From contig JAOUCS010000008.1 in the NCBI GenBank assembly GCA_029859645.1, positions 1-61,862 of the forward strand: a stretch of DNA of 61,862 nucleotides, in the 5' to 3' direction. Of this stretch, positions 7,388-16,134 are shown one piece after another. Source of the DNA: Lysobacterales bacterium. Its GTDB lineage: Bacteria; Pseudomonadota; Gammaproteobacteria; Xanthomonadales; SZUA-36. The notes under the pieces were generated by a model that made no database searches, was not told where the DNA came from, and saw nothing but the letters and a program-made list of their open reading frames with translations. Each line of letters opens with the position of its first letter. The stretch's first letter is position 1. Both the position numbers and the translations under genes were made by a program.

Positions 7388-10300
7388 GTGACACTGACAA
7401 AAATCTCATTATCCAATCCTGTCGCGGTAGTGGTGGCCTGTATCCTGCTGGCCATCTTTGGAATCCTGAGCCTCACCCGCCTGCCCATCCAGATGACGCC
7501 GGACATCGCGCGCCCCGAGATTTCGATCTATACACAGTGGCGCGCATCGGCGCCCAACGAGATTGAATCGGAGATCATCGAGCCGCAGGAACGCGTGCTG
7601 CGCAGCATCCCCGGGCTGCTCAAGATGCAATCTTCGGCCAATTACGGCCAGAGCAGTATCAATCTGCAGTTTGTCATCGGCACCGACATGAACCGGGCGC
7701 TGATCGAGGTCATGAACCGTCTGAACCAGGTGCCGCGGTACCCGGTAGATGCCCTTGAACCGGTGATCAGCCTGGGCGGGGAAAATTTCGACAAGGTGAT
7801 TGCCTGGTTTGCCATTACCGCCAGGCCAGGGAATTCCACACCGATCGAAAGCTACCAGGACTTTATCGAAGACACGGTCATAACCCGGATCGAGCGGGTA
7901 CCGGGTATCTCACAGGTAGGCTCTTTCGGAGGCCGTAAGCATGAAGTCCGGATTACGTTTGATCCATTCAAGGCTGCCAATATCGGCCTGGACTTGACGG
8001 AAATTGCGTCCCAACTGGGTGAAAATGCAGATATCTCCGCCGGCCTTAACGAGGTTGGTCGTCGCGAGTATACGCTTCGGTTCAGTGGCAAATACGATGT
8101 CAGTTCACTGGGCGACCTGGTGCTCGAATGGCGGGAGGGCAAACCCGTCCTGCTGCGGGACGTGGCCCGCGTGGAAATGGCAATGGTGGATGCCACCAAT
8201 ATTCTCCATCAGAACGGCGGCCCCTCGGTGGCCATCTACGTGATTCCTGAATCCGGCGTGAATGTCTACGAAATCATGACGGACCTGAAGGCAACGGTTG
8301 CAGACCTGCGGGAAAACGAACTCGACAGGAACAACCTCGACATCACCCAGGATTCGGATGACACCGTGTACATCTCGGCTTCTGTCGGCATGGTGCGCAA
8401 TAACCTGCTGCTGGGTGTTTCGTTGGCCATCGTGGTTTTGTGGTGGTTCCTGCGCAAATTCAGGGCAACACTGATCGTGGCGCTTGCGATCCCTTTATGC
8501 CTGCTGATGGCATTCATGGTTCTGGATGCTGCCGGCCGGACGCTGAATATTATTTCCCTGGCCGGGCTCGCCTTTGCCACGGGCATGGTGCTGGATGCCG
8601 CCATCGTGGTGCTGGAAAACATCTTCCGCCAGCGCGAAGCGGGATTGAGTGGCGACGAGGCTTCGATGAGAGGGGTAACGCAGGTCTGGGGCGCGTTGCT
8701 GGCCTCCACGGCAACGACCGTGGCAATCTTCATGCCGGTCATCTTTCTGCAGAATGAAGCAGGCCAATTGTTCAGTGACCTGGCAGTGACGATTTCGGCT
8801 GCGGTGGTGGCCTCATTACTGGTTGCCGTGACGGTTTTACCCACCGCAGCCGCCAACTGGGTGAAAGGCGAGGCCATTGACGATCACCATCGCAGCTGGT
8901 GGCACTGGGTGACCAGCCACATCATGAGCTGGACTGCTACGCCACGTAAACGGTGGAGCTGGGTGGGCATCCTCACGCTGCTTCCGGTCGTCCTGGCGAT
9001 TTTCCTGGTGCCGCCGGCGGACTACCTGCCTGAAGGCAAAAAGAATTTCATCATGGGCTTCATGATCACCGCGCCGGGCATGGGAATGGAGACTGCAGGT
9101 GAAGAACTGGTCGATGTCATCGACGGCCGCCTGGCTCCTTACCTGTCGGGAGAGAAGCAGCCGCAGATCAAGAGTTACTTTTTGGGAACCGCCAAGGGAT
9201 GGGGCTCGTTCATCGGCGGCGAGGCACTGCGCGACGAGGATGTCGATGAAGTCATCGGCGTATTCAACCGGGAAATCATGGCTGGCTTTCCGGATACCTT
9301 CGGTTTTGCCGGGCGTGACCCGATTTTTGGAGGTTCGAGGGGCGGACGGAAAATTGACATTGACCTGTCTGCCGATTCATTCGATTCTTTGCTTGCCGCG
9401 GGCCGGGCAGGATTTTATACGGTTATGCAGGCCTTGCCCGATGCCAATGTGCGCCCGGTTCCAGGGCTTGAACTGGCTGAGCCGGAGATTCGCCTGATTC
9501 CGAATGATCGCAAAATTGCCGAAGTTGGCTGGAACCGCGGGCGCTTGGGTACGGTAGTCAGGGCAATGGGCGATGGCGCATTTCTGGGCGAATATTTTGA
9601 CGGCACCCGGCGCTATTATGTCGTCATGCGGGCGCAGAACTGGTATTCACCTGAAGAACTGGCTGCGTTGCCCGTGGCTACCGCAAACGGTGATGTTCTG
9701 GCGCTGGGTGAATTGGCTACGGTGACCCGAACCGCTGGTCCTTCCAATATCCGTCGGATTGATCGCAAGCGAACATTGACCTTGGAGGTGACTCCGCCGC
9801 CTGACATGGCGATGGAAGAAGCCCTGGGCATCATCCAGCAACAAGTGGCTCCCACGATTCTTGAAAGCATGCCCGAGGGAGGAACTGTCAGGTATCGCGG
9901 AACAGCCGAAGCACTGGATGAAGCCCTGACCAGCATGGCCGGAAGCTTCATTCTCGCTGTGGTCATTCTGTACCTGCTGATTTCCGCACTGTTTCGTTCG
10001 TTCCGCGACTCCCTGCTGGTTGTCCTGACGCTGCCGATGGCGACCGTTGGCGGAGTCATATCACTGAGACTTGTCGACCTTGCGTTGATCTCCGGCGGCG
10101 GGCAGCAAATGGACTTGCTGACAATGATTGGTTTCGTGATCCTGCTTGGGCTGGTGGTCAATAACGCGATTTTGCTCGTCTACCGCGCCCGGGATGCCGA
10201 GCGTGAAGGCATGAGCCGCCGGGATGCTGTTGAGAGTGCAGTCCGCTTGCGGTTGAGGCCGATTCTGATGAGCACGACAACCAGTATCTTCGGTATGTTG

Positions 10301-10471
10301 CCCTTGATGTTGATGCCAGGGGCAGGCACCGAACTGTACCGGGGCATGGCCTCGGTCATCGTGGGCGGAATGCTGATCAGCACTGTTTTTACATTGATTC
10401 TGTTACCCAGCCTCCTCAGAATGAATGAAGAACTGAAACCCGCAAGCAGACTGTTACCGGAATTGGCGTGA
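7388..10471 (+). CDS. RND family efflux transporter, inner-membrane permease
   Basis: About 1027 residues from the GTG at 7388, the usual length for an AcrB/CusA-type pump. It has a cytoplasmic N-terminus, a transmembrane segment at VAVVVACILLAIFG, a large periplasmic porter domain with the early motif ARPEISIYTQW, TM2-6, a second porter domain and TM8-12. In TM4 the relay motif reads GMVLDAAIVVLEN: one aspartate is kept (residue 403) and the second, Asp408 in AcrB, is alanine. In TM10 the AcrB Lys940 position is asparagine (LGLVVNNAILLV, residue 925). Such pumps drive proton-coupled export of small molecules or metals. The adaptor follows with a 4-base overlap. No outer-membrane channel gene is adjacent, so it probably shares a TolC-like partner. 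Confidence 0.92.
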   Translation: MTLTKISLSNPVAVVVACILLAIFGILSLTRLPIQMTPDIARPEISIYTQWRASAPNEIESEIIEPQERVLRSIPGLLKMQSSANYGQSSINLQFVIGTDMNRALIEVMNRLNQVPRYPVDALEPVISLGGENFDKVIAWFAITARPGNSTPIESYQDFIEDTVITRIERVPGISQVGSFGGRKHEVRITFDPFKAANIGLDLTEIASQLGENADISAGLNEVGRREYTLRFSGKYDVSSLGDLVLEWREGKPVLLRDVARVEMAMVDATNILHQNGGPSVAIYVIPESGVNVYEIMTDLKATVADLRENELDRNNLDITQDSDDTVYISASVGMVRNNLLLGVSLAIVVLWWFLRKFRATLIVALAIPLCLLMAFMVLDAAGRTLNIISLAGLAFATGMVLDAAIVVLENIFRQREAGLSGDEASMRGVTQVWGALLASTATTVAIFMPVIFLQNEAGQLFSDLAVTISAAVVASLLVAVTVLPTAAANWVKGEAIDDHHRSWWHWVTSHIMSWTATPRKRWSWVGILTLLPVVLAIFLVPPADYLPEGKKNFIMGFMITAPGMGMETAGEELVDVIDGRLAPYLSGEKQPQIKSYFLGTAKGWGSFIGGEALRDEDVDEVIGVFNREIMAGFPDTFGFAGRDPIFGGSRGGRKIDIDLSADSFDSLLAAGRAGFYTVMQALPDANVRPVPGLELAEPEIRLIPNDRKIAEVGWNRGRLGTVVRAMGDGAFLGEYFDGTRRYYVVMRAQNWYSPEELAALPVATANGDVLALGELATVTRTAGPSNIRRIDRKRTLTLEVTPPPDMAMEEALGIIQQQVAPTILESMPEGGTVRYRGTAEALDEALTSMAGSFILAVVILYLLISALFRSFRDSLLVVLTLPMATVGGVISLRLVDLALISGGGQQMDLLTMIGFVILLGLVVNNAILLVYRARDAEREGMSRRDAVESAVRLRLRPILMSTTTSIFGMLPLMLMPGAGTELYRGMASVIVGGMLISTVFTLILLPSLLRMNEELKPASRLLPELA

Positions 10472-11526
10472 AAAGAATGAACCTGAGCAGATTTTTCAGA
10501 ATGGGCCTGCTGGCATTGCTTGCCTCCGTTCCTGTTCTGGCCTGGCCTCAAATGGGCGGACCGGCCCTGGTCAAAACGGCCGAGGCCGTGGTCAAGGACA
10601 TTGCTCCGGTGACTCGGGTTGCGGGTACGGTAGTGAGCCGCAATGATGCCAGGCTGTCGGCAGAAGTGACCGGTCGGCTGACCTCGGTGGCGGACGTGGG
10701 TACCGAGGTCAAGGCCGGTGAACCGGTGGCTCGCATCGAGGACACGGCCCTGCGTTTGCGGAATGCCGAATTGGCGGCGCAGGTTACCCGTGCCGAGGCC
10801 AGGCTGCGCTTCCTGGAAGGCGAAGAACAGCGCTTCAGTCAACTGGCGGCAGATAACCTGGCTGCAGTGACTCAACTCGAGCTGACCCGCTCTGACCGGG
10901 ATGTGGCCCGGGGAGATCTGGATATTGCAAAAGCCAGGCTTGAACAAAACAGGGACCAGCTGATCCGGACAGAAATTCTGGCGCCGTACAGTGGGATCGT
11001 GGTTGAACGCCTGATGACGCCCGGTGAGCGGGTGGAAGAAGGGGGTGAGGTAGTCAGGCTGGTCGATCAACAACATCTGGAAGTCATCGCCCGCGCGCCG
11101 CTGGATTACTTCAGTTTCATCCAGCCAGGCCAGGCGGTGGCATTGAGTGCAGAAAACATTCAGTCGATGGGTGTGGTGCGAAGGGTCGTAGCTGTCGGCG
11201 ACGAGAATACTCATCAGTTCGAACTCCGCATCGACCTGGACGGCAGGCTTTTCCCGGTCGGCCAAACGCTCCGGGTAGCCATTCCGACGTCGGCTTCCAG
11301 GGAAGTGTTGACCGTACCCAGGGATGCGCTCGTTTTACGCCCTGAAGGCCAGAGTATCTTCGTCGTGGACGCCAATAACCAGGCACAGCAAGTTGCTGTG
11401 ACCGTGGGTGTTGGACAAGGTGGCGATGTCGAGGTGCTGGGGGATATTTCACCGGGCGATACGGTTGTGATACGTGGAAATGAGCGCTTGCAGCCCGGCC
11501 AGGATGTCAGCGTGATGGACGGTTAA
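10468..11526 (+). CDS. RND efflux periplasmic adaptor (membrane fusion protein)
   Basis: The 352-residue protein has an N-terminal signal or anchor segment (MGLLALLASVPVLAWP). It then has a lipoyl/barrel-sandwich half motif (DARLSAEVTGRLTSVA), an alpha-helical hairpin (about residues 85-150), the second lipoyl half (LAPYSGIVVERLMTPGERV), a beta-barrel and a membrane-proximal domain. This order defines HlyD/AcrA-type adaptors linking the permease to an outer-membrane duct. The gene overlaps the permease stop by 4 bases (GTGA), so the two are translationally coupled. An ATG three codons downstream is an alternative start. Gene order permease-adaptor is the reverse of acrAB. Substrate unknown. 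Confidence 0.92.
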   Translation: MKRMNLSRFFRMGLLALLASVPVLAWPQMGGPALVKTAEAVVKDIAPVTRVAGTVVSRNDARLSAEVTGRLTSVADVGTEVKAGEPVARIEDTALRLRNAELAAQVTRAEARLRFLEGEEQRFSQLAADNLAAVTQLELTRSDRDVARGDLDIAKARLEQNRDQLIRTEILAPYSGIVVERLMTPGERVEEGGEVVRLVDQQHLEVIARAPLDYFSFIQPGQAVALSAENIQSMGVVRRVVAVGDENTHQFELRIDLDGRLFPVGQTLRVAIPTSASREVLTVPRDALVLRPEGQSIFVVDANNQAQQVAVTVGVGQGGDVEVLGDISPGDTVVIRGNERLQPGQDVSVMDG

Positions 11527-12821
11527 TGCCCGCAGCGGCCAATCCGCCTCGAAACGGTAATTTCCTGGAACGGCTGGTCCAGGTTCAGCATGGTGAATGG
11601 CCTCGTCTGGCGATCGCTTTTTTTTATTTTTTCTTTCTGCTTGGCGGGTACTTCATGCTGCGACCGCTTCGCGGCGCCATTGCGGCGAACAACAGCGAAG
11701 TGCTGCACTGGCTTTATACCGGCACATTCGTTGCCATGCTGCTTATTGTGCCGGTTTTTGGCTTCCTGGTTTCACGCTTCAGGCGCGGGCAGTTCATACC
11801 GGCGATTTACCTGTTTTTCATCAGCCACCTCGTGCTGTTCGCGGTTTTTTTCAAGGGCGATGACACACCCATCTGGCTGCAGCGCTCGTTTTACATCTGG
11901 CTGAGCGTATTCAACCTGTTCGTTGTCTCCGTGTTCTGGAGTTTCATGGCGGATATTTTCCGGCCTGGACAGGCCCAGAGGCTGTTCGGTTTCATCATGG
12001 CGGGTGGCAGCATTGGGGCCATCATTGCACCGTCCATCACGAAAGGGATTATTCCCCATTGGGGGGGTGCCGGAGTCATGTACACGGCCTCATTCTTACT
12101 GTTGTTGGCAACCCTGTTAGCCATCCTGCTGGGCCGGTTTTCTCGGAAGGACCGGGAAAACCGGCCGACAGAGGTTATCGGCGGCAGTGTCTGGGAGGGT
12201 GCTGTCCGTGTCTTCCGCTCGGAATACCTGCTTTACGCTTGCCTGCTGATGCTGTTGCATAATCTGACCTCGACCTTTCTGTTCAATGGGCTGGCTGTCC
12301 TGGTCAGTGAACAGATAGCCGGTTTCGATGAACGCACCACGTTCTTCAGCCACATCGACCAGGCTGTTCAGGTACTGGCCTTTCTGTTCCAGTTCTTCAT
12401 TACCGCCAGGCTGGTCAGGTACCTGGGTATGTCCGGAACACTGGTGTTGATTCCCTCGCTGCTCGCCGGCGGGTTCATCATCCTGGGCAGTTCAATGGGC
12501 CTGGTACTGTTCGCTGCCGTGCAGGTGGCGCAGAGGTCGCTGAACTACGGCATGCTGGGCCCGACCAAAGAAATGCTGTTTACCGTGGTCGATCGGGAGA
12601 CCAAGTACAAGAGCAAGAATTTTATCGATACGGCGGTCTACCGCGGCAGTGATGTTACCGCGAGCTGGATTTTTAAAGGATTGACGTCAGCAGGCCTTTC
12701 CCTCGCTCAGATCGCCTGGATTTATGTGCCCGTGATGGGAATGTGGGCCTTCGGTGCATGGCGGCTGGGCAAGATATACACTGAAATGAGGTCCCGGTTG
12801 AAGCCGTCCGGGCAGGGCTGA
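11526..12821 (+). CDS. MFS transporter resembling NTP/NDP exchangers
   Basis: This 431-residue integral membrane protein has about 11-12 hydrophobic segments. The N-terminal region YFFFLLGGYFMLRPLRGAIA and the stretch VSVFWSFMADIFRPGQAQRL resemble the bacterial branch of the ATP/ADP carrier (AAA/NTT-like) MFS proteins found in many free-living proteobacteria. There, nucleotide exchange has generally not been shown. The start codon overlaps the adaptor stop by one base (TAATG), so it is part of the RND operon. A polar interhelix segment (SRKDRENRPTE) marks the middle of the protein. It may transport a nucleotide-like or other anionic metabolite; specificity is not deducible. Confidence 0.75.
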   Translation: MPAAANPPRNGNFLERLVQVQHGEWPRLAIAFFYFFFLLGGYFMLRPLRGAIAANNSEVLHWLYTGTFVAMLLIVPVFGFLVSRFRRGQFIPAIYLFFISHLVLFAVFFKGDDTPIWLQRSFYIWLSVFNLFVVSVFWSFMADIFRPGQAQRLFGFIMAGGSIGAIIAPSITKGIIPHWGGAGVMYTASFLLLLATLLAILLGRFSRKDRENRPTEVIGGSVWEGAVRVFRSEYLLYACLLMLLHNLTSTFLFNGLAVLVSEQIAGFDERTTFFSHIDQAVQVLAFLFQFFITARLVRYLGMSGTLVLIPSLLAGGFIILGSSMGLVLFAAVQVAQRSLNYGMLGPTKEMLFTVVDRETKYKSKNFIDTAVYRGSDVTASWIFKGLTSAGLSLAQIAWIYVPVMGMWAFGAWRLGKIYTEMRSRLKPSGQG

Positions 12822-12837
12822 AAGACAGGCTCCGTCG

Positions 12838-13617
12838 CTAACCTTGACGGGGTGCCGGATGAAAGCGCGGACCGCTTGTGCTTTCCAGCCGTTCGACCGG
12901 ACAATGGTAGAGGCGGGCGAGGCTGTCCTCATTGAGCATTTCGGTGCTCGGGCCGGCGCACCACTCACCATCCCCGAACAGCATGACGACGTGGCTGCAA
13001 TAACGGGCAGCCAGGTTGATGTCGTGAAGTGCGGCAAAGGCTGAATGGGTGCCCGAGGTAACCCGGGCGGAAATCATGTGCATGATTTCGACCTGGTGCT
13101 TCAGGTCCAGGTGGTTGGTCGGTTCATCAAGCAGCATGACTTCCGGTTCCTGGACCAGTAGCGCAGCGAAGGCGAGTCGCCTGGCTTCGCCACCTGACAG
13201 CCCCGTAACACTGCGTTCAGCGAAGGCTTCCAGGCCGACTGAAGCAAGCGCGTTGCGGGCTTTCTCGAAGTCCATCGGGCCTTCTCGCTCCCAGTAGGCC
13301 AGATGGGGGTGCCGCCCGGTTAACGCTGTTTGCAATACGCTGGAATCAAACACGTAGACCGTGTGTTGCTGCAGCATGCCTATGTGCAGGGCCAGTAGCT
13401 TGCGCGGCAGTTCACTCAAAACCCGCGACTCCAGCAGGATTTGCCCGGCCGCCGGCTCATCCAGGCCGGCCAGGCACTTGAGCAGTGTGGTCTTGCCGAT
13501 GCCGTTGGGCCCCAGCAGGCCCCAGAACTGGCCAGGCTTGATATCCAGGTTCAATTGATCGACGATTCTGATTCCGGCAATCCGGACGTCCACATTCCTG
13601 CAGCTGAGCAGACTCAT
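12838..13617 (-). CDS. ABC transporter ATP-binding protein, FecE/BtuD type
   Basis: The 259-residue cytoplasmic ATPase has Walker A (GPNGIGKTT, about residues 37-45), a Q-loop (MLQQHTVYVFD), the LSGGEARR signature, Walker B (VMLLDEPTNHLD) and the switch histidine (ALHDINLAARYC). The closest type is the ATPase of importers for iron-siderophore, haem or vitamin B12. Its start overlaps the stop of the permease gene by 4 bases, so the two are co-translated. No periplasmic binding protein or TonB receptor lies next to the pair, so the substrate remains open between cobalamin and ferric chelates. It is convergent with the MFS gene, with a 16-base gap. Confidence 0.9.
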   Translation of the reverse strand: MSLLSCRNVDVRIAGIRIVDQLNLDIKPGQFWGLLGPNGIGKTTLLKCLAGLDEPAAGQILLESRVLSELPRKLLALHIGMLQQHTVYVFDSSVLQTALTGRHPHLAYWEREGPMDFEKARNALASVGLEAFAERSVTGLSGGEARRLAFAALLVQEPEVMLLDEPTNHLDLKHQVEIMHMISARVTSGTHSAFAALHDINLAARYCSHVVMLFGDGEWCAGPSTEMLNEDSLARLYHCPVERLESTSGPRFHPAPRQG

Positions 13618-14597
13618 TGTTTCACCCTGGCCCGGTTCAGTAACAGCAGGAACAAAGGGACACCCAGCAGCGCTGTAATGACACCGACCGGCAATTGTCG
13701 GGGAGCGAGGACAGCCCTCGCCAGCGTATCAGAAAGCACCAGGAAAAGTCCGCCGAACAAGGAGGCGGCGGGAAGCAGTATTCGGTGGTCAGACCCCACT
13801 ACCAGGCGCATCAGGTGCGGCACGATCAAGCCGACGAATCCCACGTTACCAGCAATCGAAACGGCGGTGGCTGTCAGTATGGATGCCAGCAAGTAGACCA
13901 GCCAAAGCAATTTGCCGGTCGGTTCACCCAGGAGTTTGGCGGTGGTTTCGCCCATCGCCAGGACGTTCAGGCTTCTGGCCATGCCTAAACAGGCCAGGAA
14001 CACCAGCACCAGGATGGCCAGAGCCCAGGGCGGAAACCGTGAATAACTCAGGTCGCCCATCAGCCAGAACAACATGCCGCGGAGGCTGCTGTCTGGCCCC
14101 AGCGTCAGCAACAGGCTGATCAGTGCCGCCCAGCCTGATGCAGTAACAACACCTGTCAGGAGAAGCCTGGTGCCGCTCCAGGGGCCCTCACCGCGCGCCA
14201 GGCTGAACACGATCAGAATCGAAATCAGTGCTCCGGCCCAGGCCAGTCCCGGAATAATCGCTGCCGTCGCGCCGAGGGTCATGCCCAGCAGCGCCGCGAA
14301 AGACGCACCGCCTGAAACCCCCAGGATATACGGGTCAGCCAGGGGATTGCGCAACAGGACCTGCATCAGGCAACCGGACAGTGACAGCAGGGCGCCAACG
14401 GCCCATGCGGAACCTGCCCGGGGTAACCGCAGTCGCCAGACAAGTTCGCCATGCTGGGAAGACGGATCAGTCAATGCAGCAAACCACTGGCCCCAGTCCA
14501 GCGTCACAGACCCGATTGCTGAAGCAAAAGGTATGCTCGCCAGTGAAAGAACGGCAAGCAGAAAAAACAACAATCGACGATGTGCTGTTGGCATCAT
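13614..14597 (-). CDS. FecCD-type ABC transporter permease
   Basis: The 327-residue membrane protein has about ten hydrophobic segments. It carries family motifs of the FecCD/BtuC permeases: WRLPRAGSAWAVGALLSLSG, NPLADPYILGVSGGASFAAL and GNVGFVGLIVPHLMRLVVG, plus the C-terminal PRQLPVGVITALLGVPLF. It forms the channel for import of a ferric chelate or cobalamin together with the ATPase that follows. The start codon is doubled (ATGATG) and has no clear ribosome site. It diverges from rppH across 79 bases, in which I see no riboswitch or Fur box. Confidence 0.92.
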   Translation of the reverse strand: MMPTAHRRLLFFLLAVLSLASIPFASAIGSVTLDWGQWFAALTDPSSQHGELVWRLRLPRAGSAWAVGALLSLSGCLMQVLLRNPLADPYILGVSGGASFAALLGMTLGATAAIIPGLAWAGALISILIVFSLARGEGPWSGTRLLLTGVVTASGWAALISLLLTLGPDSSLRGMLFWLMGDLSYSRFPPWALAILVLVFLACLGMARSLNVLAMGETTAKLLGEPTGKLLWLVYLLASILTATAVSIAGNVGFVGLIVPHLMRLVVGSDHRILLPAASLFGGLFLVLSDTLARAVLAPRQLPVGVITALLGVPLFLLLLNRARVKQ

Positions 14598-14676
14598 GGG
14601 AGAGAAACGATTAACATTCTGGGAATCTGATTAGAAAAATATTACATGCCCCCACGAGGGCAGACAAGCAGTAACA

Positions 14677-15165
14677 ATGATCGATCCCGACGGCTATAGA
14701 CCAAATGTTGCTATCGTTCTGATGAACGAGGACCGACGCGTTTTCTGGGCGCAGCGTACGGGCAATGACGGCTGGCAATTTCCACAGGGTGGAATGAACA
14801 CCGACGAGACACCGGTCGAGGCTATGTACCGGGAACTTCGGGAAGAAACCGGGCTGATGCCGGATATGGTTGAAATCGTTGGGTCCACACCGGGCTGGCT
14901 GCGCTACCGCTTGCCACGACGCTATCAGCGTCACTACAGCAAACCGTTATGCATCGGGCAGAAGCAGGTCTGGTTCCTGTTGCGCTTTCTGGGTGATGAT
15001 TCGGCCTTCAGCCTTGATCGCTATGACGATCCGGAGTTCTGCACCTACAAGTGGGTGGATTTCTGGTATCCGGTTGAAAACGTCATCACTTTCAAACGTA
15101 GCGTGTACCAAAAAGCGTTAACCCTGCTGGAGCCGATGGCTGATTCCTGCCTGGTTTCTGGCTAG
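14677..15165 (+). CDS. rppH: RNA pyrophosphohydrolase
   Basis: The 162-residue cytoplasmic Nudix hydrolase removes pyrophosphate from the 5' end of triphosphorylated RNA, which starts RNase E-dependent decay. The N-terminus [20 protein letters not shown] is typical of RppH. The Nudix box is intact ([20 protein letters not shown], then TGL) with its metal-binding glutamates. The WLRYRLP segment and the YKWVDFWYP element that follow are also characteristic of the family. Length matches the short form of RppH. It is the first gene on the plus strand after the ABC permease and is apparently a single transcription unit. Confidence 0.95.
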   Translation: MIDPDGYRPNVAIVLMNEDRRVFWAQRTGNDGWQFPQGGMNTDETPVEAMYRELREETGLMPDMVEIVGSTPGWLRYRLPRRYQRHYSKPLCIGQKQVWFLLRFLGDDSAFSLDRYDDPEFCTYKWVDFWYPVENVITFKRSVYQKALTLLEPMADSCLVSG

Positions 15166-15202
15166 TTTTCCACAGAGCGGGTAACGGATTCCCGCAAGTT
15201 AA

Positions 15203-15232
15203 TTGACAATGATTCTCATTTGCATTTATGAT
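15203..15232 (+). promoter_or_regulatory. Fur-box-containing promoter upstream of bfd
   Basis: A consensus -35, TTGACA (15203-15208), is followed by 18 bp and TATGAT (15227-15232), giving a start near 15239. A Fur box (15205-15223) matches the 19-base consensus at 14 positions and covers the spacer, so iron-loaded Fur should repress it. This fits the known derepression of bfd under iron limitation in other gammaproteobacteria. The -10 overlaps a Crp/Fnr-like half site that belongs to a second, downstream promoter. Confidence 0.7.
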
Positions 15233-15277
15233 CTGGGTCAATAACTGATCGTGGAAAACACCTAATATTGACCCATG
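15228..15277 (+). promoter_or_regulatory. Crp/Fnr-like box and leaderless promoter of bfd
   Basis: ATGAT-CTGG-GTCAA (15228-15241) resembles the TTGAT-N4-ATCAA box of Fnr/Dnr-type activators. Its centre is 40.5 bases before the A of the bfd ATG. TAATAT (15263-15268) is a -10 placed to start transcription at or next to that ATG. No ribosome site is present. A 9-bp inverted repeat (GGGTCAATA at 15235-15243 and TATTGACCC at 15266-15274) frames the block. Its spacing and sequence are echoed upstream of ygbA. Confidence 0.5.
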
Positions 15278-15490
15278 TATATTTGTATCTGCAACGCTGT
15301 CAATGAAACCGCCATTCAAGAGGCGGTCGGTAATGGGGTCAGGAGCTTTCGTGACCTGAGTGCCCAAACTGGATGCGGCACGCAATGCGGGTCCTGTGTC
15401 AAGCTGGCGCGCGATGTCATGGACCAGGCCTTGCTGGATATCGGGTCCCCCAGGTCTGACGTGAAGCTGGAAATTGTTTCCCACGGTTAA
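15275..15490 (+). CDS. bfd: Bacterioferritin-associated ferredoxin
   Basis: The 71-residue [2Fe-2S] protein docks on bacterioferritin and passes electrons to its haem so that stored iron is released as Fe2+. The cluster ligands follow the Bfd pattern: Cys4 and Cys6 (MYICICNAV) with Cys38 and Cys41 (GTQCGSC). An additional Cys34 is present. The gene lies 112 bases before bfr, in line with their joint function. Two promoters appear to feed it: one under a Fur box, one with a Crp/Fnr-type box that would give a leaderless message, which fits the absence of a ribosome site before the ATG. Confidence 0.95.
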   Translation: MYICICNAVNETAIQEAVGNGVRSFRDLSAQTGCGTQCGSCVKLARDVMDQALLDIGSPRSDVKLEIVSHG

Positions 15491-15503
15491 TGCTTCTCTT
15501 GCT

Positions 15504-15549
15504 GCGAACGATTCTCATTTCTGCACCGAATTGATTCCTTTTGTAGAAT
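15504..15549 (+). promoter_or_regulatory. Fur-like box and -10 upstream of bfr
   Basis: A 19-base window (15504-15522) matches the Fur consensus at 11 positions. It shares the core GATTCTCATTT exactly with the stronger Fur box before bfd. TAGAAT (15544-15549) is a likely -10; the Fur-like box covers the place where its -35 would lie, and no good -35 is seen. The bfr start codon is 54 bases beyond the -10, with TGGAGAA as ribosome site. Fur control of bfr is plausible but weaker than for bfd. Confidence 0.4.
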
Positions 15550-15602
15550 GATCTCTTTCCCGGCCACCGGGCCGATTTCACGTTATCTCTGGAGAATCAT
15601 TA

Positions 15603-16070
15603 ATGAAGGGTGACCCGAAAGTCATTGAATATCTGAACCGCGTTCTGCGCAACGAATTAACGGCGATCAACCAGTACTTCCTGCATTCAAAAATGTTTAA
15701 AGACTGGGGCCTGAAGGCCCTTGGTGATTATGAGTTTCATGAATCCGTAGATGAAATGAAACATGCCGACGCACTGGTCGAGCGAATCCTGTTCCTGGAA
15801 GGCCTGCCTAATTTGCAGGACATGGGGAAGCTGCGCATTGGCGAGCACACCCGGGAAATGCTGGAGTGCGACCTGGCGCTTGAAATGCAGGCCATTCCTG
15901 ATTTGCGCGAGGCTATCCAGCACTGTGAAACCTGTAGTGATTTTGTCAGCCGCGACCTGTTCGACAGCATTCTGGATTCCGAGGAGGAGCACGTCGATTG
16001 GCTGGAAACGCAACTTGACCTGATTGAACGGGTGGGTATCGAAAATTATCAGCAAAGCCAGATCGGTTGA
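15603..16070 (+). CDS. bfr: Bacterioferritin
   Basis: This 155-residue subunit belongs to the 24-mer haem-containing iron-storage shell. All ferroxidase ligands are present at canonical positions: Glu18 (NELTAINQY), Glu51 and His54 (DEMKHAD), Glu94, Glu127 and His130 (DSEEEHVDW). Met52, the axial haem ligand shared between two subunits, is present, so this is a true Bfr rather than a haem-free ferritin. It oxidises Fe2+ and stores it as a ferric mineral in the cytoplasm. Its partner bfd is directly upstream, and a strong terminator follows at 16088-16126. Confidence 0.97.
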   Translation: MKGDPKVIEYLNRVLRNELTAINQYFLHSKMFKDWGLKALGDYEFHESVDEMKHADALVERILFLEGLPNLQDMGKLRIGEHTREMLECDLALEMQAIPDLREAIQHCETCSDFVSRDLFDSILDSEEEHVDWLETQLDLIERVGIENYQQSQIG

Positions 16071-16087
16071 GTCTTGCAAGGAATATG

Positions 16088-16126
16088 GGCCTGCCGCTTG
16101 AGTTCCCGCGCGGCAGGCCGCATTTT
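16088..16126 (+). terminator. Intrinsic terminator after bfr
   Basis: A perfect 10-bp stem, GGCCTGCCGC (16088-16097) and GCGGCAGGCC (16110-16119), with a 12-nt loop, is followed by a short T-run (16123-16126). It begins 18 bases after the bfr stop and should separate bfr from sufT. Confidence 0.75.
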
Positions 16127-16134
16127 CTGAATCA

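Noticed and set aside
14598..14676. Search for a cobalamin riboswitch or Fur box before the FecCD/BtuC-type permease.
   Set aside because: The gap is 79 bases, too short for a B12 riboswitch, and no Fur-like 19-mer is present.
15177..15195. GCGGG/CCCGC hairpin after rppH.
   Set aside because: The stem is only five base pairs and has no T-run, so it is not reported as a terminator.
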